Assembly: GCA_945872285.1 (NCBI GenBank)
Contig: CAMBZR010000011.1
Span: forward strand, 1-57,299
Reading direction: 5' to 3'
Origin: Bordetella parapertussis
GTDB taxonomy: Bacteria; Pseudomonadota; Gammaproteobacteria; Burkholderiales; Burkholderiaceae_B
Length of the DNA: 57,299 nucleotides
The translations under genes were made by a program, and so were the position numbers. The stretch's first letter is position 1. Every line of letters begins with the position of its first letter. Positions 9,956 through 19,188 of this stretch are shown here, piece after piece. The notes under the pieces were generated by a model that worked only from the letters and a program-made list of their open reading frames with translations, was not told where the DNA came from and ran no database searches.

Positions 9956-10933
9956 ATGGTGAACGATCGAAACAAATTCAGACAGATACTATTCGGTCTG
10001 CTCATCCTCTTGAGTCTGACTCCAGCCTGGGCCCAGCAATCTTATCCAGACAAGACCGTACGCCTGGTCGTACCCTACCCAACAAGCGGAGGTGCCGACA
10101 TCCTCGCGCGCGCGATCGGACAAAGACTGACCACCAATTGGGGGCAAACCGTTGTCATCGAAAATAAAGCTGGCGCTGGAGGCTCGATCGGCACAGACAT
10201 GGTTTCAAAAGCAGCCGCCGATGGCTACACGCTACTGATGGCCTCACCCAGCCATGCGATTAATGGGGCGCTTTATAAAAACCTCGCCTTTGATCCAGAA
10301 AAAAACTTTAAAGGTGTGGTGTTAGTTGCCTCAGGGCCACTCGTTCTTGTGGTTGCCAGTTCAAGCCCAATTAATTCTGTCAAAGAATTTATTGCACTCG
10401 CGCGTGCCAAGCCAGGTGCCATTAACTACGCTTCGGCGGGCGTCGGAAGCTCACCACATTTAGCAGGTGAACTGTTCGCCTTGATGGCCAAGATAGAAAT
10501 GACGCATATCGCTTACAAGGGTACGGGCCCGGCGTTAACCGATTTGATGGGTGGGCAAGTACAAGCGTTTTTTGGCCCAGTCCCTGCGCTGATTGAACAC
10601 ATCAAAAATGGTCGCCTCAAAGCGCTTGGCGTGACCACACCGCAGGCTTTTTCTGCCATTGCTTCGGTGCCACCGATTGCTAACGAGATCGCAGGCTACT
10701 CAGTATTGCAATGGTGGGGAATCGTCACACCGACCGGCACCCCAACTGCAGTGATTACCAAAGTGAATCGGGACGTTGCCGCCGTTTTGCAGGCTGACGA
10801 TATGAAGAAACAGCTCGCTGCAATGGGCGCTGAGCCAGGCGGTCAAGCACCCGAACAATTTGATGCGCTGATTCGCGAAGAAGTCGTCAAATGGACCGAA
10901 GTGATCAACAAGGCGAAGTTAAAAGCCGAGTAA
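9956..10933 (+). CDS. Bug-family periplasmic solute-binding protein (TTT receptor)
   Basis: A 325-residue protein with an N-terminal signal peptide ending near AWA-QQ, followed by the Bug ligand loop VPYPTSGGADILAR with its conserved Asp. Bug proteins are two-lobed receptors for small carboxylates. They act with TctA/TctB-type membrane proteins, which are absent from this window. Further family marks are AADGYTLL, YASAGVGSSPHLAGE and HIAYKGTGPALTDLMGG. The gene lies between an amidase and MmgE/PrpD, which suggests that its ligand is their substrate or a relative of it. Confidence 0.95.
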   Translation: MVNDRNKFRQILFGLLILLSLTPAWAQQSYPDKTVRLVVPYPTSGGADILARAIGQRLTTNWGQTVVIENKAGAGGSIGTDMVSKAAADGYTLLMASPSHAINGALYKNLAFDPEKNFKGVVLVASGPLVLVVASSSPINSVKEFIALARAKPGAINYASAGVGSSPHLAGELFALMAKIEMTHIAYKGTGPALTDLMGGQVQAFFGPVPALIEHIKNGRLKALGVTTPQAFSAIASVPPIANEIAGYSVLQWWGIVTPTGTPTAVITKVNRDVAAVLQADDMKKQLAAMGAEPGGQAPEQFDALIREEVVKWTEVINKAKLKAE

Positions 10934-10980
10934 ATTTTTATTAATGACAACCTGCTTACAACACAACAGACTGAGTCAAC

Positions 10981-12315
10981 ATGGGTACGACTGAAGCACT
11001 CGCAACTTTCATCACAACTTTTGATGGGACAAAAATTCCTGAACCCGTCCGTGCAATCGCCGTGCGCGGTTTCGTGAATTGGGCGGGCTGCGCCTTGGGC
11101 GGCGCACGTCACCCCGCCCTACTGAACGCGATGAGCGCCCTGCTCCCATTTATTGGCGCCGCACAGGCAAGTGTCATTGGTCGAAATGAACGCGTCGATG
11201 CACTCAATGCCGCCTTGTTTAACGGCATTAGCTCACACGTTCTCGATTTCGACGATACGCATATGGCGACGCTAGTACACCCGAGCGGCCCGGTACTATC
11301 GGCTTTACTGGCGCTGGCTGAGTACCACCCAATCGACGGCAACACCTTCGTCGAGGCGATTGTCTTCGGGATCGAAGTTGAATGTCGCATCGCGCTAGGT
11401 GTATGCCCTGCTCATTACGATATCGGTTGGCATGTCACGGGTACGGTCGGCGGCTTCGGTGCGGCGGCAGCGGTTGGTCGCGCACTCAAGCTAGACGCCA
11501 AACAAATGGCGTGGGCGCTTGGCATTGCAGCCACTCAAGCGGCCGGGTTACGTGAGGTGTTTGGTACCATGTGCAAAAGCCTTCACCCCGGACGTGCGGC
11601 GCAAAGTGGTCTGAGCGCGGCGTTGATGGCGCAGTCTGGCTTCACCAGCTCACTACGTGCCATTGAAGCGCCGCGCGGGTTTGCTCACGTTTTATCTACT
11701 GAGCAACATTTTGAAAAAATCACTGACGGCTTAGGGACGGTTTGGCATACTCTAGAAAATAGTTTTAAACCCTATGCCTGCGGCCTCGTGATTCATCCAA
11801 TTATCGATGGCTGCCTAACCTTACGTCAGCAGCATCAATTTAACCCAGCAGATGTCACGCAGATTGATCTAAAGGTTCACCCCTTGGTGCTAGAGCTCAC
11901 TGGAAAAAGTGCCCCCACGACTGGACTAGAGGGTAAGTTCAGCGTGCAGCACTCTGCTGCGATCGTCACCCACGAAGGCAAAAGTCAGGCAAGGCAATAT
12001 TCAGACGCCGCTGTACAAAATCCCGACGTCACAGCACTGCGCAAAAAAGTACAAGTCGAGATTGAGCTTGGACTTCGGGTAGATGAAGCTAAAGTCACTG
12101 TCAGCTTACGGGATGGACGCACGCTGCACCATCATGTCGTTCACGCACTGGGAAGTATTGAACGGCCGATGAACGATGAACAAGTCGATGCAAAATTTAT
12201 GGATTTAGCGTCAACAGTCATGACGCGTGAGCAAGCCACTCAGGCACTGGCCGCGTGTCGCGCGGTTGGTCAAGCACACGATGCCGGCGCGGTTGGTCGC
12301 GCCTTGAGCGTATGA
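10981..12315 (+). CDS. MmgE/PrpD family protein
   Basis: A 444-residue protein of the family that includes 2-methylcitrate dehydratase PrpD, cis-aconitate decarboxylase and iminodisuccinate epimerase. Recognisable parts are FVNWAGCALGGARHPA near residue 30, SSHVLDFDDTHMATLVHPS (about residues 82-100), and GIAATQAAGLREVFGTMCKSLHPGRAA cut into the usual helices. The gene is followed by an isocitrate-lyase-like gene, as prpD is accompanied by prpB, but no methylcitrate synthase is present. A dehydratase or epimerase for a small di- or tricarboxylate is the best guess. Confidence 0.88.
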   Translation: MGTTEALATFITTFDGTKIPEPVRAIAVRGFVNWAGCALGGARHPALLNAMSALLPFIGAAQASVIGRNERVDALNAALFNGISSHVLDFDDTHMATLVHPSGPVLSALLALAEYHPIDGNTFVEAIVFGIEVECRIALGVCPAHYDIGWHVTGTVGGFGAAAAVGRALKLDAKQMAWALGIAATQAAGLREVFGTMCKSLHPGRAAQSGLSAALMAQSGFTSSLRAIEAPRGFAHVLSTEQHFEKITDGLGTVWHTLENSFKPYACGLVIHPIIDGCLTLRQQHQFNPADVTQIDLKVHPLVLELTGKSAPTTGLEGKFSVQHSAAIVTHEGKSQARQYSDAAVQNPDVTALRKKVQVEIELGLRVDEAKVTVSLRDGRTLHHHVVHALGSIERPMNDEQVDAKFMDLASTVMTREQATQALAACRAVGQAHDAGAVGRALSV

Positions 12316-12463
12316 CGTTAAGGAGTACTTTTGCAAGCGGTCACGTGTGTGTCTGGTGACATCAAAGTCAATCCAACAAATTCAGTCTTAGACGCAACTG
12401 CTTACTCTCTTTTTTAACACTTTCATCTAAATATCATCCGAATAAAACAAAGGGGATACATGT

Positions 12464-13414
12464 ATGTTGAAGACACAGGCGCTGCGAGAAGCGATCTATA
12501 AACCCGAAATACTTGTGCTACCAGGAGTATTCGATGGTTTTAGCACTAGATTAGTTGAACACTTTGGCTATCCGAGCGCTTTCATCACTGGCAGTGGCGT
12601 CAGTGAATCGCGACTTGGGCAAGTAGACGTCGGCCTCATGGGGTTAGAGGAGAACGTCGCCGGAGCGCGCGCAATGGTGGCTTGCTCAGAGTTGGCCTTA
12701 CTTGCCGATGGAGACACTGGCTACGGCAACGCTGTCAATGCGTATTACACCATCCGGGGATTTGAACAGGCCGGCGTCGCAGGCGTCATGCTTGAAGATC
12801 AAGTTTGGCCAAAACGATGCGGTCACATGCGTGGCAAAGAGGTCATTGCGCAGGAAGAAATGGTCGAAAAACTTCACGCAGCCTGTGAGGCGCGTCGCGA
12901 CCCAAATTTCATTATCAAATCGCGCACCGACACACTCGCCACGCATGGCATTGATGAAGTCATACGTCGCCTAAATGCGTACGCTGAAGCCGGGGCGGAT
13001 TTACTCTTTGCAGATGCACTGCTGGACGCCGAACAAATTCGCTTGGTCGCAAAGAACGTACCCAAGCCCTTGTGCGTAAATATGGGATTTGGAATAAGAC
13101 AGCGTTCCACTACACCTCTGCTCTCGGCCTTTGAACTGCAGAAATTAGGTGTTGCTGTTGTCATTTACCCCCGATTACTGACAGCTTGCGCCCTTGCCGG
13201 CATGAAACTAGGCTTGCAATTACTTGGACAGTCGCTAGCGAGCGGTGAAGTCGTTGACCGACCAGATGCTGCTTTCAGCTTCGAAGATCTGAATGAAGTC
13301 ATGGGGATGGCGCACATTCAATCGCTTGAATCCCGGTTTTTAACCGAGGCACAAAAAAAAGCCAAGTACGGCAACGAGCACGTCGCACCAGTCAATCTAA
13401 AAAAGACAAAATAA
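12464..13414 (+). CDS. Isocitrate lyase/PEP mutase superfamily lyase (PrpB-like)
   Basis: A 316-residue TIM-barrel protein. It carries the metal-site motif DGDTGYGN (about residues 84-91) and the gating-loop motif KRCGH with the catalytic Cys, which marks C-C lyases such as 2-methylisocitrate lyase and dimethylmalate lyase rather than phosphonomutases. The ATG at 12464 has AAAGGGGAT upstream. The stop overlaps the start of the next gene by one base (TAATG), so translation is coupled. Next to MmgE/PrpD it could split a hydrated acid into pyruvate or glyoxylate plus another acid. Confidence 0.9.
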   Translation: MLKTQALREAIYKPEILVLPGVFDGFSTRLVEHFGYPSAFITGSGVSESRLGQVDVGLMGLEENVAGARAMVACSELALLADGDTGYGNAVNAYYTIRGFEQAGVAGVMLEDQVWPKRCGHMRGKEVIAQEEMVEKLHAACEARRDPNFIIKSRTDTLATHGIDEVIRRLNAYAEAGADLLFADALLDAEQIRLVAKNVPKPLCVNMGFGIRQRSTTPLLSAFELQKLGVAVVIYPRLLTACALAGMKLGLQLLGQSLASGEVVDRPDAAFSFEDLNEVMGMAHIQSLESRFLTEAQKKAKYGNEHVAPVNLKKTK

Positions 13415-14259
13415 TGAAAGAAAAAGTGAGAAATAGCTTTCCACTTGGCGCGGTGGATTGCCATGCCCACGTGTTGAAGAAAAATGCAGCACTCGTTGCC
13501 CATAGACATTCTGCCCCCACCCGCGATTGCGATGTCCAAGAGTATCTGCAACTATTGGATACGCACGGAATCACCTACGGACTACTAACTGCCCCAAGTT
13601 TTTATGGGTCAAACAATGAAGTGTTGCTTGACGCATTAAAAATCGCGAACGGCCGCTTGCGAGGAACCGCGATCGTAGAGCCTACGATCACTGAAATCGA
13701 GCTGGCAAAAATAAAAGCTGCAGGCATCTGTGGTCTGCGACTGAACTGGATCCGCCGCGAAAAACTTCCTGACATCGAATCCGAGCCATACACGGCACTT
13801 CTAGCGAAAGCTCGCGATGCAGGTCTTCACATCGAGGTCTACTTAGAAGGAGAGTTTTTAGCTCCGGTGCTCAAGGCCATCAACCGCAGCGGTGCGAAGG
13901 CTGTCATAGATCACTTCGGTCATCCACTTGGACCAGCTGCACCGCATAGTCAGGGTTTTATTGCACTACTCGACGCGATTGATCAAGGCAACACTTGGGT
14001 GAAACTGTCAGCGCCCTATCGCTTGCGCGATACGAGTCCAAATGAGTTGATTCAAAAGATAACGACATACGGAAACGGTGAGCGCGCAGTGTGGGCAACC
14101 GATTGGCCTTGGGTTGGCTTTGAGAACACAGTGGTCTATGATCAGTGCATCGAATGGCTATTCGCCTGGGTTTCTGATGAAAAAATTCGTAACAACATTT
14201 TAGTCAACACCCCTCAAGCCTTATTCGGGTTTCCGGGCAGCACCCGTGCAAACATTTAA
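13414..14259 (+). CDS. Amidohydrolase 2 family hydrolase (LigI/PDC-hydrolase-like)
   Basis: A 281-residue TIM-barrel hydrolase of the amidohydrolase-2 group, related to 2-pyrone-4,6-dicarboxylate lactonase. It opens with the H-x-H motif in AVDCHAHV, has VIDHFGHP in the middle, and the active-site Asp in WATDWPW near residue 228. These enzymes open lactones or decarboxylate without oxidation. The start codon overlaps the stop of the PrpB-like gene, so the two belong to one operon. A lactone or cyclic acid intermediate is implied by inference only. Confidence 0.87.
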   Translation: MKEKVRNSFPLGAVDCHAHVLKKNAALVAHRHSAPTRDCDVQEYLQLLDTHGITYGLLTAPSFYGSNNEVLLDALKIANGRLRGTAIVEPTITEIELAKIKAAGICGLRLNWIRREKLPDIESEPYTALLAKARDAGLHIEVYLEGEFLAPVLKAINRSGAKAVIDHFGHPLGPAAPHSQGFIALLDAIDQGNTWVKLSAPYRLRDTSPNELIQKITTYGNGERAVWATDWPWVGFENTVVYDQCIEWLFAWVSDEKIRNNILVNTPQALFGFPGSTRANI

Positions 14260-14308
14260 CATTCAGTCGCACATCTGATTATAAAAAACAGGTATTGGAG
14301 ACACTATA

Positions 14309-15250
14309 GTGAACAAATATAAAGCTTTAGGTGCAGCGCTTTTATTGGCATTTGCACACGTATCAGCAGCCAATGATGTCACAACTCTGATCATTCCCAC
14401 CGGCCCTGGTGGAGGGACCGACACACTATTTCGAGCAATCGCCCGCTATGCAGAACCACATCTGAAGTCAACCATAGTGGTAAAAAATGCGGGGGGTGCC
14501 GGGGGTTCGATTGGCGTCACGCAACTGACAAGAGCTACTCCCGATGGCCATACGCTCGCCGGTGTCTGGATGGGACCGATTACAACAGTTCCCCACACCA
14601 TCAAAACCTCCTACACATTAAACGATTACATACCTGTTTTATATGTTGACAGCGCCCCCTATGTTATGTGCGTTCGACCAGATTTCCCAGCCAAATCAGG
14701 CAAAGAGTTTTTAGATCTGCTGAAGTCCAATCCAGATAAATACAGCTATGGTACAGACGGGGTAGCGGGGCCTGCTCAATTAGCATCCGAACTTATTTTT
14801 CGCGAGTATGGCGTGAAAGCGCGCGATATCCCATACCGAGGCGCAGGAGAAACGATGCCAGCTTTGCTTGGCGGAGTGATTGATATATACGTTGGATCTG
14901 TCCCTCCGGCTGTTGCAATGGAAAAAGCCGGAACAGCAAAATGCTTGCTTGTGACCTCAGCAAAAAAATCCACGTCTTTACCCAAAGCGACTAGCCTAGA
15001 TGAGTTGGGTATGGCCGACAAAGAATTGCTGCTCTGGCACGGCCTGATTGCCCCGTCAGGAACACCCCCAGACGTTATCCGCAAAATACAGGATGCGTTT
15101 GAGAAAGCAGTTAACGCGCCTGAGATTGTGGAATTCTTCAAAACTGCGGGAGTAGAAAAATCAATTCTGAAGGGAGATGCTTTTGCAGAGCATATAAAGA
15201 AAGAATACGAGAAGCTCGGAAAACTGATCAAAGAACTAGGTCTTAAATAA
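14309..15250 (+). CDS. Bug-family solute-binding protein
   Basis: Bug receptor of 313 residues, starting at a GTG with ATTGGAG just upstream. The signal peptide ends near VSA-AN. The ligand loop is IPTGPGGGTDTLFR, where the usual aromatic after Pro is replaced by Thr-Gly. Sequence through the middle (SYGTDGVAGPAQLASE) differs from the other Bug copies here, suggesting a different ligand. It closes the operon of amidase to amidohydrolase and precedes hyuA by 100 bases. Confidence 0.94.
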   Translation: MNKYKALGAALLLAFAHVSAANDVTTLIIPTGPGGGTDTLFRAIARYAEPHLKSTIVVKNAGGAGGSIGVTQLTRATPDGHTLAGVWMGPITTVPHTIKTSYTLNDYIPVLYVDSAPYVMCVRPDFPAKSGKEFLDLLKSNPDKYSYGTDGVAGPAQLASELIFREYGVKARDIPYRGAGETMPALLGGVIDIYVGSVPPAVAMEKAGTAKCLLVTSAKKSTSLPKATSLDELGMADKELLLWHGLIAPSGTPPDVIRKIQDAFEKAVNAPEIVEFFKTAGVEKSILKGDAFAEHIKKEYEKLGKLIKELGLK

Positions 15251-15350
15251 AACCCTGCGTTATCACAAGCGGCCAACGTGAAAATAAAAAGTGAGACTTT
15301 GGATGTTGACAGAAATCGTTCATAACCTCTAACCGTCTTGGAGATCACTT

Positions 15351-17450
15351 GTGTCTGAATGGTCGATTAGTATTGATATTGGCGGTACCTTTACTGACGT
15401 TGTAGCGCTTGACTATTCGGCGGGTAGACTTTTCAGCATGAAGGTTTTGACCACACATGGAGATCCAGCTCAGGCAGTGACGGATGGCGTGAAAAATCTC
15501 ACCCACACATGCAATATTCATCCCTCAGACATTAAACGTGTCGTTCATGCGACGACGCTCTTTACTAATGCCCTGATTGAGCGTCGCGCGACCGGTACGG
15601 GGATGTTAATCAACCGGGGATTTAAAGATATTATCGAAATCGGTAATGAGCGCAAATTTGACCTTTATGATTTAAGTATTGAACGAGCGCCGGTACTGGT
15701 TCCTCGCAATCTTCGCGAAGAGATCTCTGGCAGACTCGATTCAAAGGGCAATGAGCTTGAGCCATTGAATGAAGCAGACGTAGTGTCTGCGGTCTCTAAG
15801 TTAGCGGATTTAGGTGTGAATTCAATTGCAGTCTGTCTGTTGCATTCGTATGCTTTTGCTGGTCATGAGCAAACGGTTGCTCAGTGGATTAATCGCTTTT
15901 TTCCTCAAATAGAAGTCACACTGTCTTCGGATGTGGCACCAGTGATTCGCGAGTTCGAGAGAATTTCGACTACGCTTGCTAATGCCTATATCAAGCCAAT
16001 GGCGAGTCGCTATCTGACGGCACTTGAGCAAGGACTGGTCAGCCTAGGCATTGAGTGTGGCGTTCTCATGATGCTCTCTAACGGCGGCTTGTCTCACATT
16101 TCGCAGGCTAAGCGCAATCCAATTGATTTACTTGAGTCTGGGCCCGCCGCCGGAGCGATTTCTGCTGCTCATTATGGAATGCGCGATAATTTTTCTAATC
16201 TTCTTGCGTTTGATATGGGTGGGACGACCGCCAAGCTGAGTCTGATCGAGAATGGTCAGCCGTCTATTGCCTTTTCTTTTGAGGTTGCTCGTCGCAAGCG
16301 TTTTGCCGAGGGAAGTGGGCTACCCATTCGTATTACGACTGTCGATTTGATTGAAATCGGAGCCGGTGGAGGGAGCATCGCTTATCAGGATCAACTCGGC
16401 TTGCTTAAAGTTGGGCCCATGAGTGCTGGGTCAGAGCCCGGCCCTGCCTGTTATGGTCTTGGTGGGGTCAAGCCTACGGTGACAGACGCCAATTTAATTC
16501 TTGGATATCTCAATCCTGATTATTTTGCAGGTGGAACGCTAGCTATTTATCCAACAAAAGCGACCGAAGCGCTTGAGCAACTCAGTGGCTCACTTGGCTG
16601 TAGTCTGATCGATACCGCCTGGGGCATTCATGACGTTGTCGCTGAAAGTATGGCTGGCGCTGCACGTGTCCATGTCGCTGAACGTGGTCGGGATCCAAGG
16701 GATTTTGTCTTGGTGTGTACGGGTGGTGGTGGCCCACTGCATGCTTATTATGTTGCTCAGAAGATTGGGGTACGGCAGATTATCTGCCCCCCATCGGCAG
16801 GTGTTGCTTCAGCATATGGCTTGCTGATGGCCTCAGCACGTTCAGATCGCTCACGCACGTTAAATTTCAGAATGTCTTCGAATTCGCTTGAGGTGCTTGA
16901 AGACGCCTATCATGCCTTAGAAGTCGACGCTCGCCTGTCACTAGAAACGCTATCGCAATCGTTCGGTCCAATTTCTTTAACGCGGCAGACGGATGGTCGA
17001 TTTGTGGGGCAGGGGTTTAATCTTTCGGTGAAGTTGCCAGAGGGCCCCTATGTTGAGGTGGAGGGTAGTTCGCAAGAAAGTATTCGTATCAAGCTCGTGC
17101 AAGCGTTTGAAGAGGCCTACAGAGAGAAGTTTGGGCGTACGCCGCCCGATGTGCAGGTAGAGTTTGTGAATGTTCGTGTCTCAGGAGAGGCACCACCGCA
17201 TAAACAATTTGTCCCCGAGGTATTAAGTTCTGGACAAGTTGTTGAGCCAAAGGGATTTAGGCAGGTGTATTTTAGAGAGTCTGATAGCTATCAGACGACT
17301 CCAATCTATGAGCGTTCAGCGCTCTTGGTCGGTTTTTTGGCAATAGGACCCCTATTGATTGAGGATGTCAGCTCATCACTTGTTGTTGGACCGAAAGGTA
17401 GCGTCGAACAGCTCGCTAGCGGAAATTTAGTCATTACGATTAAGGACTAA
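15351..17450 (+). CDS. hyuA: Hydantoinase/oxoprolinase subunit A
   Basis: A 699-residue HyuA-type subunit starting at a GTG preceded by TTGGAGATCACTT. It has the N-terminal phosphate-binding motif DIGGTFTDVV (residues 8-17) and the second motif FDMGGTTAK near residue 287, both from the ASKHA ATPase fold. It works with the next gene as an ATP-dependent cyclic-amide hydrolase (N-methylhydantoinase, 5-oxoprolinase) or, in relatives, as acetone or acetophenone carboxylase. No small third subunit is present, which favours the hydantoinase type. Its coding strand is richer in G and T than the plus-strand neighbours, a hint of separate origin or inversion. Confidence 0.93.
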   Translation: MSEWSISIDIGGTFTDVVALDYSAGRLFSMKVLTTHGDPAQAVTDGVKNLTHTCNIHPSDIKRVVHATTLFTNALIERRATGTGMLINRGFKDIIEIGNERKFDLYDLSIERAPVLVPRNLREEISGRLDSKGNELEPLNEADVVSAVSKLADLGVNSIAVCLLHSYAFAGHEQTVAQWINRFFPQIEVTLSSDVAPVIREFERISTTLANAYIKPMASRYLTALEQGLVSLGIECGVLMMLSNGGLSHISQAKRNPIDLLESGPAAGAISAAHYGMRDNFSNLLAFDMGGTTAKLSLIENGQPSIAFSFEVARRKRFAEGSGLPIRITTVDLIEIGAGGGSIAYQDQLGLLKVGPMSAGSEPGPACYGLGGVKPTVTDANLILGYLNPDYFAGGTLAIYPTKATEALEQLSGSLGCSLIDTAWGIHDVVAESMAGAARVHVAERGRDPRDFVLVCTGGGGPLHAYYVAQKIGVRQIICPPSAGVASAYGLLMASARSDRSRTLNFRMSSNSLEVLEDAYHALEVDARLSLETLSQSFGPISLTRQTDGRFVGQGFNLSVKLPEGPYVEVEGSSQESIRIKLVQAFEEAYREKFGRTPPDVQVEFVNVRVSGEAPPHKQFVPEVLSSGQVVEPKGFRQVYFRESDSYQTTPIYERSALLVGFLAIGPLLIEDVSSSLVVGPKGSVEQLASGNLVITIKD

Positions 17451-17455
17451 TCTTT

Positions 17456-19081
17456 ATGAATCAGGCTAAGAAATCTACTCAAGCCATTCGAGCCGCTGAT
17501 CCAATTTTTTTGGAAGTATTTTGGACACGTGTACGGTCAGTTGCGGATGAAGCAGCCAAGCTAATTATTAGGACTTCGTTTTCAACGCTTTCGACCGAGG
17601 CCAATGACTTTGCGGTTGTTATTACTGATTCTCAAGGAAGAGCTTTAGCAGAAAATAGCGGAAGTATTCCGTCATTTATTGGAACGTTGCCCCGAACAGT
17701 CAGAGCAGCAATGTCAGTGATTGGTGTGAATGAGATGCGTTCAGGCGACATCTATATCACCAACAATCCATGGATTGGAACGGGGCATCTTAACGATGTG
17801 TGCTTGGTCAAACCAATTTTTCACCTTGATAAGCTGATTGGTTTTGCCGCGACAGCAGGCCATGTTCCGGATATTGGTGGAAAAATTCGCTCGGTCGATG
17901 CCCGTGAGTTGTACGAAGAGGGTTTTCATATACCGATCATGCGATTTTTAAGTGAAGGAAAGCCCGACGATAGTTTGATCACACTGATTCGGACGAACGT
18001 TCGGACGCCCGAGCAGACGGTTGGTGATATCTGGTCTCAGGTTGGTGCCGTAGAGCTTGTGGCAGACAGACTGAGTGACGTGTTGCAAGAGTATGCACTC
18101 GATGGTGTCGATGAACTTGCCGAAGCTTTATTTTTGCGTGGTGAGCAGGCAATGAGGCAGTCCATCCTCAAGCTCAAAGATGGTGTGTATCGCTACGAGA
18201 TGAAGACAGATGGTTTTGACACTAATTTCACATTTTCTGTGGCAGTAAAAATTACTGGCAGCGACATTGAGTGCGACTTTTCAGGGACGTCGCTTCAGCA
18301 GCCTCGTGCAATCAATTGTGTCATGGCTTATACCCAGGCGATGACAGTTTATGCGATCAAGTGTTTGTTATTGCCGGACCTTCCAAATAATGATGGTCTG
18401 TTTCGCCCAATACGCGTTTCCGCACCCGAAGGAACACTTCTTAACCCAACATCGCCAGCCCCAGTCGGAGGGCGCTCTTGCACAGGCCATTATGTACCGA
18501 TATTAATTTTTGGAGCACTTCAGTTTGTTTTGCCTGACCGTGTCATGGCAGGTGCTGGTTCACCATTGTGGATTGCAAATTTAAGCGGAATCCGATCCGA
18601 TGGTAAGCCTTTTGCCACGGTATTGTTTTATAACGGTGGAATGGGTGCTACAGCGGGTAAGGACGGTTCGTCTGCGATGTCTTGGCCTAGTAATATTTCT
18701 CCGACACCCGTCGAGGTTGCAGAGCGAGATTCTCCAATATTTTTTCAACACAAACGACTCAGGCCTGGCTCCGGTGGAAAAGGCCGCACGCGAGGTGGCT
18801 TGGGTGAAGAGATCTGCTTTGTGAACAAACATGAAGGACCGCTATCGATTGTGTTTTTAACAGAAAGACTTCGCGTGCCAGCCCCGGGCCTTGGTGGTGG
18901 TGGCGATGGGGCATGCGGTGAGGTTTTGATAAACGGATTAAGTGTGGATAGTCGTCGACCTCACGTTCTAGCTCCGGGCGACGAGGTGATCCTGCGTACG
19001 CCCGGCGGAGGGGGGTATGGTGCATCGAGCGAGAGGTCTGAGGCATTGACGTCGTATGACCGCCTGCATCAATATATCTAG
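17456..19081 (+). CDS. hyuB: Hydantoinase/oxoprolinase subunit B
   Basis: A 541-residue HyuB-type subunit beginning five bases after the hyuA stop. Family marks are DPIFLEVFWTRVRSVADEAA near the N-terminus, TNNPWIGTGHLNDV, the middle FSGTSLQQPRAIN, and the C-terminal RPGSGGKGRTRGGLGEEI and TPGGGGYG. It forms the catalytic complex with HyuA for ATP-driven opening of a cyclic amide or imide. The following Bug gene at 19189 suggests a dedicated receptor. The same G/T-rich coding strand as hyuA indicates that the two moved together. Confidence 0.93.
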   Translation: MNQAKKSTQAIRAADPIFLEVFWTRVRSVADEAAKLIIRTSFSTLSTEANDFAVVITDSQGRALAENSGSIPSFIGTLPRTVRAAMSVIGVNEMRSGDIYITNNPWIGTGHLNDVCLVKPIFHLDKLIGFAATAGHVPDIGGKIRSVDARELYEEGFHIPIMRFLSEGKPDDSLITLIRTNVRTPEQTVGDIWSQVGAVELVADRLSDVLQEYALDGVDELAEALFLRGEQAMRQSILKLKDGVYRYEMKTDGFDTNFTFSVAVKITGSDIECDFSGTSLQQPRAINCVMAYTQAMTVYAIKCLLLPDLPNNDGLFRPIRVSAPEGTLLNPTSPAPVGGRSCTGHYVPILIFGALQFVLPDRVMAGAGSPLWIANLSGIRSDGKPFATVLFYNGGMGATAGKDGSSAMSWPSNISPTPVEVAERDSPIFFQHKRLRPGSGGKGRTRGGLGEEICFVNKHEGPLSIVFLTERLRVPAPGLGGGGDGACGEVLINGLSVDSRRPHVLAPGDEVILRTPGGGGYGASSERSEALTSYDRLHQYI

Positions 19082-19188
19082 AGGTCGTCGGGCTTTAAGC
19101 TTAAATTAAATATGCTCTAACAGCAGTGTTCATCTCACTACGCAACATACAAAATCTTTTTACTCTAATGAATTTAAAAGGTACCTAT

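Noticed and set aside
12331..12417. TTG-started 28-codon frame with AAGGAG upstream
   Set aside because: Too short and without any similarity that I recognise; the ribosome-like site may be chance. It could be a leader peptide, but nothing supports this.
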